A stretch of 64,000 bases of DNA, taken from positions 61,803,725 to 61,867,724 of the forward strand of contig NC_044282.2 of assembly GCF_004027225.2 (NCBI RefSeq), written 5' to 3'. The notes below the pieces were generated by a model that worked only from the letters and a program-made list of their open reading frames with translations, was not told where the DNA came from and ran no database searches. Both the position numbers and the translations under genes were made by a program. This document shows, in pieces, positions 46,081 through 56,762 of this stretch (position 1 is its first letter; each line of letters begins with the position of its first letter). Source of the stretch: Strigops habroptila (taxonomy: Eukaryota > Chordata > Aves > Psittaciformes > Psittacidae).

Positions 46081-49000
46081 TCCAGGAAGATGTCTCTTAC
46101 TAATTTTGTTAATAAAGAAACTTCTGACTCCTTGTATTTCAAGGACATTTCAAAGACAAACTCCTATGGCTGCAATAGCCTTATCAACAGGAAAAACCCC
46201 AAACCTTATTGGTGAGAGTCACTGCAGTCAAAACGTGCATTAGGCAGGATTACAGATACAATGTGCTTTCACAACTGGAAATCCAAGTGGTGGGGCTGAG
46301 CTGCAACGCCCCGTGGCATGCTCCGTGAAATCAGTGTGTTTTACACCTGGGATTTCTAAAGGCATCACGTGCATCAGGCTGCCAGACTTGTGCCTCCACG
46401 ATAGCTTGGAGGCAGACTTCTAATATGCCTCATCTGTCAACAGGAGGCCGAGGTGGCTGACGTGTACAGTCACTGTTAGAGAGAAATTAATTACTAACAT
46501 CATCTGAAAGTATAAAACTTTGTGTGTAGTTACATAGACTACTTTTTGCTTATGGGTGGTTAAAATCTACATTCTGCAGACTTCGCAAGCAAATGAGAAG
46601 GTAAAGGATGACTTGCTAGGAGAAAAGGGAGTAAATCTGAAGATTTTCTTGACTATAGCTCTTCACACTGTTTCTTCATAAAGGTTTTGTGAAATTATGT
46701 ATAACAGGGCTCCAGAAACAGATAGATTTAAAAATAATACTGATTCACTGGAATCTTAAAAGAAAGTACAACGGATTTCTCAATCTGCCAAATGCATGTG
46801 CCATCCCAGGAGAATAAAGCACCTCGCTCACTGGCTTTGTAGAGGAAAGGGGATCATGCTACGGGATTTACAACACCAAGGATAGGTTCTTTCCAGCTCC
46901 CTTGCTTCCATTTTATGTCAGCCAGCTTATCTCACCATCTGAGAATCACAGATGACATCTCAACTGAGCTCAGCAGCATGCAGCAAGTGATTTCCTGCCT
47001 GCTGGGTTGAAACGCTCTTTTCCTTGTTACTACCCCAACTTGACCAAGAGTGGCTTCTTCTTCTGGCCTGCTTGGGATGTTTCTTGGCCAGCTAGTTGGA
47101 GCATGCTGCTCCACAACTTCGGGAGAGATTCGGTGTGGTGGAGGGAGAGAGGGAGCACCTGCCAGTTACCTACTGGAGACAATATAGTTAGCACATCCCT
47201 ACTGTGACTCTATTAGGGTAATTAGATCCAATGTGTGTTGTAGTGCAGCAGAACATCACCATCCAGTAAAGAGCAGCTCAGCAGAGAGCTCTTTACTGGT
47301 TTTTTTGGGTTTTTTTTTTCCAGTAATCTTTCCAAAAGGAGGACAAAGTCATTTATTCAGAGGCCTCGTGTATACCTTTGCTGCTTTAGCTGTATCCTAT
47401 TCTTGGCAAAGTGTTCTGCGTGTTAATACGGTTTACGCTGACACATCCTCCACCCTGAGTAAAGTACACTTCACTTGCAGGAATACCCTTTTTACTGCTG
47501 TAAGCCACATACAATACCTGGTCCGATGCTGCTAAACACCCTGGGCTGAGCCGCGCTATCTCTACAGCCTCTTTGTTCCAAAGATCGCGCTTCGAATGCG
47601 TGCGCGGACGTGCTCTTGCAGTGTCACCGAACATTTCATTTTGCAGATGACTAAACGGAGTCGCAAGCTTTCAGCAGCATGGCCAAGGACTTGCAGCTGC
47701 CTGATTTCAGAACTGGGGCTGGATTGCAGGTGTCCTGACTCAACAGTATTTCGCTTTTACTACACGATTGACCTTTTTCCCTAAAGGAAGGGTGGTATAA
47801 TGTCTAACCTGGGTAAATGCTGTGAGTGTTTACTAGGTCCTCAGCATTAACTTAAATCATTCTCCTTTTCTGACTTGCTCTTCAGAAAATTAATTCACCC
47901 ACTAAAATGACAGTCTAAATGACTGCTTTTCAGTGCATGAAGAAATGGGTTGACTCTTTTATCAGAGCCTAATTAGAATGAGGTTCAAGCTTTCTCTCAG
48001 CTTCTTTTGAACGCTTAAATGTTCATTGAGGAGTGGTTTATTAAAAATAATATAGGAGGTATATATTTACAAAGGGAGACAATGAAGACCCTGAATTTAG
48101 TCAATTTTCCTCTTCTGGAAGCAAGACCAACTTGTTACCTCAAACAGATGTTTACACAGTTTAATCTCAACCTTGGGGGGCAGGGGCAAAACAACTTATT
48201 TTCAAGTTGGTGTCTTAAGTATACTGGAAAAACATAACAAACAGGAAACCACAGCTCATAATATGAATTTGTGGGGAGCTGGGAGCTGTCAGAGCCACAG
48301 TAGCTTTAACCAGTTACTTCCAGAAACCAGTGAAACTGAAATTGTAATTTTGAGAAGCTTAGTGCAATAGCTTTGCACTAGCTTTGGAGAAATGAATGAT
48401 GTTTATAATGTGTTTACTATCCTTCTTTCCAAGGGATGCTGACTGTGTAGTATTTACTAGCTGGAGTTGGGCAGAGCAGCTTCATGTTCCTGAGGCAGGG
48501 GATGGGCAGAGAGAGGAGCTGCTATTTTGTTCCTATTCTCATGTGCTCAGGTGAAGAGATGCTCTTCAGCAGAGAAGCAAACTTCAGCGGCATGTTTTCC
48601 TAAGCCGTTGTGGTCCGTAGGAGAGAAATTGTTATTGACATGGTGAATAGCTCATAGCCTGTATAATTGCTTTAAGGACAAGTGCTGTATGCATCGTTGG
48701 AGAGAAGCTCTTGTCAGGAGAAGTCTTTGGCTTGTGCCGGCAAGGAAAAAGCAAGTGGAAACTGCTTTCATGTGAGATAATGATGGCTGTTAGGTCTGTG
48801 ATGACCCTGTTTGGTTAAATCTGGAGAAAAGCCATGATGATTTTCAGTGTCAGGGTCCTCTCACCAGCCTAGGACTTGTGGATGTTGGGCTACAAGGATT
48901 ACACCTGTAGTGGAGCTCCTGTGCTGGTCATGGAAACTCACTTTCCATCTTGCTCACTGCTGGGCAGGTCTAGGCAGGTAGTGATGCTCATCCCTGCGAG

Positions 49001-49225
49001 AGCCATCTGACATGACTACAGGCTGCCTGTGGTCCTTAACAGCATCCTAGGTCCTAGCTTGCTTTTCTTCTTCCTTGTTTTCTGTCCATTTATTTTTCTC
49101 TTTGGACTTTCTTTCCTGTATTAAAGCTTTTCAGGCTAAGGATTGCAGACAGAAGGCTTTTGGTTACTCTGCAAAAGCAAGAGCAGAGGATGCTCCTGAT
49201 CCTGTATTTTTACACATGCTAGAGG
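46081..49225. other. intronic sequence without recognised exon
   Basis: Unique sequence. Contains the perfect 12-bp hairpin at 47,263-47,299 and a small CpG cluster at about 47,583-47,612. Confidence 0.45.
47263..47299. repeat. perfect inverted repeat, 12-bp arms, 13-bp loop
   Basis: CCAGTAAAGAGC at 47,263-47,274 is exactly complementary to GCTCTTTACTGG at 47,288-47,299, so RNA or single-stranded DNA from this site would fold into a stable stem. Confidence 0.93.
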
Positions 49226-49774
49226 TGATTCTCCCCTCTGCTCTGGGGAGACCCCCCACTGCAGTCCTATGTCCAGCTCTGGGGTCCCAACGTAAGAAGG
49301 ACGTGGAGCTCTTGAAGCAAGTCCAGAGAAGGCCATGAAGATGCTCCGAGGGCTGGAGCACCTCTGCTATGGAGACAGGCTGAGAGAGCTGGGCTTGTTC
49401 AGCCTGGAGAAGAGAAGGCTCCAGGGAGACCTTAGAGCAGCTTCCAGTGCTTAAAGAGGGCAACAAGAAATCTAGAGAGGGGCTTTTGACAAGGGCCTGT
49501 AGGGATAGGATGAGGGGGAACAGCTTTAAACTGACAGAGGGGAGATTTAGATGAGATCTTAGGCAGAAGTTCTCTCCTGTGAGGGTGGTGAGGCGCTGAC
49601 ATGGGTTGCCCAGAGAAGCTGTGGCTGCCCCATCCCTGGCAGTGTTCAAGGCCAGGTTGGATGTGTCTTTGAGCAACCTGGTCTAGTGGAAGGTGTCCCT
49701 GCCCGTGGCAGGGGGTTGGAACTGGATGAGCTTTAAGGTCTCTTCCAACCCAAACCATTCTATAATTCTATGAT
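49226..49774 (+). mobile_element. CR1 LINE 3' fragment
   Basis: CR1 from the ORF2 C-terminal region ('gtgattctcccctctgctct') through the 3' UTR to two tail units at about 49,758-49,774. 5'-truncated and frameshifted. Confidence 0.95.
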
Positions 49775-50675
49775 ATTATGGGTCTGGAGTGAAAAATGGT
49801 ATCAAAGGATCATCTGAGCAGACCTTTTGGAGTAAACTACAACTGATCACAGTTCTTTTCCTGCCACTGCTTCTTCTGTACCTCCATCACAGCTCGAGAG
49901 GTGCTCTTTAGTTTGTCACTTTGGAAGTTGAAGTTTGTTAAAATGTTGGCTGAAAAACTGATATGTCCGAATAAATAAGTTTTTTAGCTACGCCAGCAAG
50001 GGCTGTTGCCCTTCCCATAGGCTGTCTTGCTGTAAAACATCATAGCGAAAGATATTTGGTGATGATGTGGCTGTAGAAGAGACCAGAATTCAGGCGCCTT
50101 GAACTATAGAAATGAACATGTCTCAAACCACAGTGTGCAGGTTTTGCAACTGGTGTGTCAGGAATGCTCGTTATCTATACCCTGTCTCTAGCCAGATGCA
50201 AATTCTATTTATTTAAACTGATTTAGATAAAAAGACCATTGCAGTACATCCACAGGCTTGGTGTTCCAGTTCCCCGTAGACGTGTAGCTAGATTTGGTCT
50301 TGAACATAATCTTCAGCCCAGGAGCACAATGTACTGATACTAGACTGCTCGGAAACTTTTGCAAGCGAGGTTAAACTGTTGAAGAACACTTTTGGAAAAG
50401 TTCAGAAGTATTTTTACATTTTAAAGGATAGCTGTTACTTTAAGTGGGATGTCTATTTAGGTTAAACTCAGTCTTTATTGCGCCTAAGTATGAAAGTGCT
50501 GTCTGAAATGTGATCCAGCAGGCCTCTGGATGCTTTACTAAGCTCCTTGGTGCACCTCAGCTGCAGCAGAAACCTGTTAAATGAATAGCCCAAGTGGCTA
50601 ATACTATTTACAGCATATTCTCTTTGGATTGAAATGCTATTTGAGGATCTTTGCTCTGCTCTTTCAACTTTTCAG
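49775..50675. other. end of presumed intron 1
   Basis: Unique sequence leading into the acceptor at 50,675. No other feature. Confidence 0.45.
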
Positions 50676-50754
50676 TGTATAGCGTCCTGGTGAAGAAATT
50701 CCACATGAGTTGCCTGTGCTGCGGTCCACTTTCTTTGGCATGGATGGAGATTGG
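50676..50754 (+). other. candidate second exon of the CpG-island gene
   Basis: A strong acceptor (TTGCTCTGCTCTTTCAACTT then TTCAG) ends at 50,675, and a good donor (GATTGG/GTATGT) starts at 50,755, giving a 79-bp exon on the strand of the CpG-island promoter. One frame is open throughout. ATGs lie at 50,705, 50,740 (context GGCATGG, favourable) and 50,744. From 50,740 the frame gives five codons (MDGDW) and ends in phase 0. The exon may therefore be 5' UTR ending with the start codon, or wholly untranslated. It lies 22.3 kb from the first exon with no stronger candidate between. Linkage to that exon is inferred; the protein cannot be named from so little. Confidence 0.5.
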
Positions 50755-53700
50755 GTATGTTTCCTTTGATCTGAGCCTATTCTTTTTCTAAGTAAAGTTT
50801 AATGGGTGTTACTGAATTTTTAGAAATATTTTTGGTACCCTGAAAGGTAAATTACTAAACCAGCGTAGCCTGTGTAATTAGGACCATTAGCAAGAGAAGT
50901 AAACAAGTACACAAGCATTTTAATGTTGGCCCTCATTTCTTCCGTGAGTTTTGGCTGCATTCTTTTGGTATTAATAATAATGCATTAATAATGTTAAAAA
51001 AAATTATAAACTTCTTTCTCTGTGTGTGTGGTGGGCACTCAGAGTTCCTTTGATGTGCCCCTGGGCAGGCAGTGTTTCAACAAAGCATCTCTCCTTTAAA
51101 AGCCCCTGCTGAAGGGAGCACCTCACGATCCTGGTTGCAGAAGCAGTGAGTGAGCAAGAAGAAAAACTATAAAACCATTATGGGAATAGAAGGAGGAATA
51201 TCTATAGAGGAGAGGATGTGGCTTTGATATTTTGAACTTTTCGCTTTGTGGAGGGGAAATGAGAGATAATGAAAAGAGGGAGGAGGAAAACTGTATAGAT
51301 AAAGGTGTTAGAGAAGAGAAGGAAGATGGCTGAAATGGAAAGCAGAAGACTAAAGGATAGATGTAAGTACTTACGCATGCTAAGTTATTTAATTTTGTAG
51401 AAAAATCTCTTATTGTTCCTTCCCTGGTGGGAAGGGAGGCTTTGGTACAACGGTGCAGATTTTGCCCGTGCTTGAATGTGTTAGGCAGCTAAATAGGACA
51501 GGTTTCTTTTATGTTTGATTGAGTTGCCAAGTCAGCATTGCATTAATTGCTCAGTTTAGAAAGAAAATGGTAATAATACAAATGTCTGTCAGAAAAGCAG
51601 GGTACTCAGGGAAAGTTTCTAGGCTGCTGCAGTCCCATGCAGGTGGGAGGTAAGAGTGTCAATCTTCATGTAGTCTGCTGTCATGCAAGTCTTCTCCAGA
51701 GCTGGAGCGGGGAGAAGGGACTGACACGATGCCTGTAGCAGCTGATAATTTTGCACATTTTTACCTCTAGAAGTTTTAATCCTTGAGCAAACTGTTGTTT
51801 TATTGGAAATGGTGATTCTCTCCAGTTTTAACAAGCTACTATGTACTTGTGTATAAGAGTGGGCCTTGAGTTCCTTGGATTTAGCAGCTATATGCGAATA
51901 TTTATCTTCTATTTTGGTTTGTTTGAGGAATGAGAACATGGGAGGATGCCTGTGACCTTGATGATTCACCTGATAAGCCAGTCCTTGTTGTTGGTGTCTT
52001 GGTGGCAAGAGCCTCCTCGCTTGTGCAATAGTTTGATGTGTCTGTAGTTAATGACGAGCCTCACTGAGACTTTTCCTTGGGTAGGAGGCATTATCCTTGA
52101 ACAAAGGCTGGAATTTCTGGTGGCCTATCTCTGATGTATGAATGGCATTTACTCAAGGCTTTCTACATTTTTTGGAATATTTTGGCAAACTAGTTTTCCT
52201 TGAGGGTTGGTTATGTTTCTTCTGCAGCCTGCTGTAGCCTTGCTTATAGAATTAGGGAATGTGAAGAGTCTACCTGTTTTAATTACCTTTCTGTAAGGTT
52301 TCATTAGGACTATGTAACAAGACTGAATCGTGGTGTAGGAGGCTGTAGTGAATTAAATTTAAGCCTTACTTCACTATAGGAGGGTCAGAATATATTTATT
52401 TATAAATTTATTTTATGAATTATAAATTTATATAATTTAGCAGATTTTAGTCCTCTCCAGTTTGTCTTTTTCTTAGTAACATCAAACCACTTGCTCATTT
52501 TCTAGTAGCTTCAGCCCTTTTTCATATACTCGTTTTTATTAAAGGCCTTACTAGTTATTTAAAAATATAGTTAAATCTTAGTTTCAGCACAGCAGCTGCT
52601 TTGAAAATTCTGACAACCTCCCTTGTCCTGCTTTCAGTCATAGTTTGTACTATTTTATTTAGTCTTTTATATGAGTGTTTCAGTTAATAGTGATGGTAGA
52701 AGTCCTCTTGGGTAAAGCAAGTCTGTTTTAGACAAAATAACGTGTGTTGAGGAAGAACCATGGAACTCTAGGAGCAGTGGAAAGTGTGTAATCCTGACGG
52801 CATTGTTTTTCATTTTGTAATAGTTTCTTCTGACTTCACTAGAGACTACAGCAGTGATGTCAGCCAGGATACAGTTTATGTTCTGTCTGTCACCCAAGTG
52901 ATAGATTGCACTGAGTCTTGCCAGAATCATAAATTGCCTGGGAGATTGTAGTAAGTTGTTGGTGGAATTCTGCAGAGTAGGAGCCAAGACTTGAGAACTT
53001 CAGGAGAAGCCTCTTGAAGAGCAATCTGAGGATGAAAGTCTTCCTGTTCCCTGTAAGAGTTATGTCGAGTCCCATCCTTGGACATCAGAAGGATGAAACT
53101 ACTTATTCACACTGTAGTAATTAATACATCATCACTGCTTCCAGTTGTCATGCTTTCAAAATGTTGTCTCAACAGGTTGCATAGTAAGATGATTTGGACC
53201 ATTGTAACTATAATATGGCCATAAAGCTGTTAATTTAGAAAAAGACCTCAAAGGGAATCAAAAAAAGGGAAAGCAGATGTGATGCCAGCAGTGAATGGCA
53301 TTTATTTTGATTTATTTATTTTTTAATAGTTGTAAAAAAAAATGTGAAGACATTGCAAAACAAGCATTGATTTATATAGAGGAAGCTACACCGCATGTGA
53401 GAAGACCTCAGTGTCCAAAACATACCCTCACTGCTGATGGCATATTTTTTTGATATAGTTTACAAAGTATAGCCAAGAGTATTTTTTCAGCGTAAGGTAT
53501 TTCACTGTGACCAACACCTCAGAAATTATTTCATAATTGTTAAATTTGTAAGAGCCAAAGTGCTAAGTAGTAAATTACAGTGTGGAGCAGACAACACAAA
53601 TCACCTGGGAAGTGGTGGATCAGGATGAGTGAGGAGGTCTGTAGTAGGCAAACTTTATGGGGAATAAGAGCATTAGCGTTGTAAAGAGATGAGATTTGAG

Positions 53701-54506
53701 CTATGGAAAAGTAGGAGTAGAGGAGATGATCTCAGATGATATAAATTGATCCACTGGGTTTAGTGAAACTATGATAGTTTGGGCTGATGGAGGGTGCATC
53801 TTGAGGAACTGCTTCAGGTAGGGGTGTGCATAGAGGAAGCTTGTACCTCACTGGGAAATGCTGGAAGAGGTAGAAGAGACCTAATAAATACGAAGTGCAG
53901 TGAAATGCTCATGCATCAGGAAGTTGAAGTAATTAGACACTGTGGGAGATCTTATATCTATTTGGAGAGCAGATTATTTAAAACCTGAGAATGATGAAGA
54001 CCCTTCATCATGACGATAAGAATCACTTTATGGACAAACAGCCTGTCCCTTATCCCATGAGTTTTGGAAGTTTGAGATTTCCACTCCCTAAACAGGAGAT
54101 GCAGCAACAAGGATTTTCCAAGTTGTATTGGATCTTGGGGTTGGACCTGGCTGTTTTGGTAGGAGGTGCCATGAATTTTCCCTGCAAATGCACTGAAGAA
54201 ATGCATTTGTCAAGACTTGTGCTCTGAAGCCAAATAAATCCTATCATCTCAAGTAGTGTTTTTAAAATAGTAAGCCTGGCATTAAACCACAGAAGGTGTG
54301 AACTGTAAAGAAAGTGATACAGTGGGAAAACAAGACGAGAAAAACTAAGAAGATTAAAAGCAATTATCAGATTTTGGGTAATAAGAATTTAAAAATAATC
54401 TGGGTCAGTTTTGACTATTTGTCTGCAAGATTTTTTGGACTTAGAAGAATCAGTTTGCATGGAGTAGCCTCCAAAAATGTTTAAATCTAAACTTACAGTA
54501 TATAAA
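50755..54506. other. presumed intron 2, first part
   Basis: AT-rich unique sequence free of CR1. No further exon supported. Confidence 0.4.
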
Positions 54507-54695
54507 GGAGGGTGGTGGGCACAGGTTGCCCAGGGAAGCTGTGGCTGCTCCATCCCTGGCAGTGTTCAAGGCCAGGTTGGACGGGATTTTGAGCAACCTG
54601 GTCTAGTGAAGGGTGGCCCTGCTTGTAGCAGGGGGGGCTGGAACTGCAGGAGCTTTAAGGTCCCTTCCAACCCAAACCATTCGATGATTCTATGA
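54507..54695 (+). mobile_element. short CR1 3' end
   Basis: CR1 from the 'gggtggtgggcacaggttgc' block to a tail unit at about 54,683-54,695, in the sense direction of the presumed gene. Confidence 0.93.
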
Positions 54696-55924
54696 AATGT
54701 TTCCAAATAGGCAGTTTCATTAGTATGGTGGCAGGGGCTTTGTTGCCTCCTTCAGCAAAGCATTTGAGAACAGACTCCGGGACCTGTCCTGCTTTTGGGG
54801 TGTGCGAGATGAATTCATAGAAATTTCCCCTCTCACATCTGCTTCCTGTGAATTATATTTTTCTGCTGTTAAAGAGTATATATTAAAAAAAAAGAAAAAA
54901 AGACTGTGAGGAAGGGGAAATGCCAAATCAAAGAAATAATTCAAAAAAGCTTCTGCTTTAGTGTCCACAGCTGACCAACCATGATGAAAAGTCCTGTTGG
55001 TCCCTTTTTTCAGCTGGTGTAATACCTCCAATTTGAAGTATGCAAAAATCCCCTTATTTTTTGCTGCAAAAAAATTAAAACCATCTTATCTCCAGCCAAT
55101 ATATACGTCCCAAAGAGGAAACTGGGATTTAATTCTGCACAGTCAACTTCCTGCAATGTGTCTGAACTTCTGCAGCTCCAGCCTGCTGTGTAACCCAGAT
55201 CTTTTCAGCTTGTTTGTGCTGACCAGACAAAAGAAGGCTCAGTTGCCTTCTTGCTTTCAGAATAAAGATGAGATACACTGAAAAATTAGCAGCCAGACAA
55301 GATTTTGAAATTAAAAAAAAAAAAAAAGAGGAATAGGAAGCCGGTAAAGGGAATAAATTCAGATGTTATGAGTGCTTTTAATTACTACTTCATTGAAATC
55401 TCTCTGTAACATTTCCTTTGACTGATTCAGCACTCCCAAAAAACCGATCTGGCTTCCAGCTAAAGGCTAAAATCCGTCTGCTGCTCATGTTCAGACCTGA
55501 AGGATTCTGAAACAGGAAAAAATCTCCAGAAAGTGAAATGGCTGCTTGGTGCTTTGCTGATTTGACCAGCAAACTGGGGCTGGTGTTGCCGAACCATCTG
55601 GCAAGTCCTGAGGAGCATGAGGGCTTCTCACGTCAGTAGATACCAGAGCTGATCCTGGACTTGTTGTCTTGGTTGTTCTGTGTGGTGCTGGGCACTAAAC
55701 ATAGAAATATTTTGTGCTTCAATGGTAAGAGTACCTCGCTATCGATATCGTCAAGTGGCTTTACAAAAGCAGTTAAATTTTCAAGCTTTCCTACTCAAAT
55801 CTCAACCACTTGCTTCAGCTATAGCTACTTAAAAAGTTCCATAACAATATTGTCTGTGGAGCCCCACAGCAATCTAAAGGCTGTCAAATGCTGTTCTTGT
55901 TGGTAATAAAATAATGAAGACTTA
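54696..55924. other. intronic sequence without recognised exon
   Basis: Unique sequence with A-runs near 54,885-54,900 and 55,313-55,327. Confidence 0.45.
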
Positions 55925-56762
55925 AAGAAGTGGGCCTATGCAAACCTTATGGAGTTCAACAAGTCCAAATGCAAGGTCCTGCACTTGGCTCGGGCAGTCC
56001 CAAGCACAAATACAGGCTGGGCAGAGACTGGGTGGAGAGCAGCCCTGAGGAGAAGGACTTGGGAGTGTTGGTCAATGAGAAGCTCAACATGACCCAGCTT
56101 CAGTGTGCGCTTGAGCCTGGAAACCAACCGTGTCCTGGGCTGCATCGCCAGCAGCGTGACCAGCAGGTCGAGGGAGGGGATTCTCCCCCTCTGCTCCAGT
56201 CTGGTGAGACCCCCCCCTGCAGTCCTGCATCCAGCTCTGGGGCAACAACATAAGAAGGACGTGGAGCTGTTGGAGTGAGTCCAGAGGAGGCCACAATGAT
56301 GCTCTGAGGGCTGGAGCAGCTCTGCTATGGAGACAGGCTGAGAGAGCTGAGCTTGTTCAGCCTGGAGAAGAGAAGGCTCCAGGGAGACCTTAGAGCAGCT
56401 TCTGGTGCCTAAAGGGGGTGACAAGAAATCTGGAGAGGGGCTTTTGACAAGGGCCTGTAGCGACAGTACAAGGGGACTGTCCTGGGTTTGGCTGTAGCAG
56501 TTATATGGCTTTAAACTGACAGAGGGGAGATTGAGATGCGATCTTAGGAAGAAGTTGTTCCCTGTGAGGGTGGTGAGGCCCTGGCACAGGGTGCCCAGAG
56601 AAGCTGTGGCTGCCCCATCCCTGGCAGTGTTCAAGGCCAGGCTGGACGGGGCTTGGAGCAACCTGCTCTAGTGGAAGGTGTCCCTGCCCGTGGCGGGGGG
56701 TTGGAACTGGATAAGCTTTAAGGTCCCTTCAACCCAAACTGTTCTGTGCTTCTATGATTCTA
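55925..56762 (+). mobile_element. longest CR1 copy in the window, reaching further into ORF2
   Basis: About 838 bp. It begins further upstream in the reverse-transcriptase ORF than the other copies (text near 'tgggcctatgcaaaccttat'), then continues through the C-terminal ORF2 region and the 3' UTR to the tail at 56,745-56,762. The ORF is broken by frameshifts and stops, so it is not active. It contains a 28-bp foreign insertion at about 56,477-56,504. A 241-codon frame on the opposite strand is an antisense shadow, not a gene. Confidence 0.95.

Larger units (their letters stand above)
28417..50675 (+). other. presumed intron 1 (22.3 kb)
   Basis: Bounded by the donor at 28,417 and the acceptor ending at 50,675. 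It contains CR1 copies, a (TG)n/(TA)n patch at 29,910-29,960, long T and C homopolymers at 39.5-39.8 kb, a 67-bp tandem duplication and several hairpins. Between repeats I see no further confident exon. The existence of this intron depends on the 50.7-kb exon belonging to the same gene. Confidence 0.45.

Noticed and set aside
55936..56661. 241-codon minus-strand frame, the second-longest open frame in the window
   Set aside because: It is the antisense of a CR1 element; similar antisense frames occur in the copies at 42, 44 and 49 kb.
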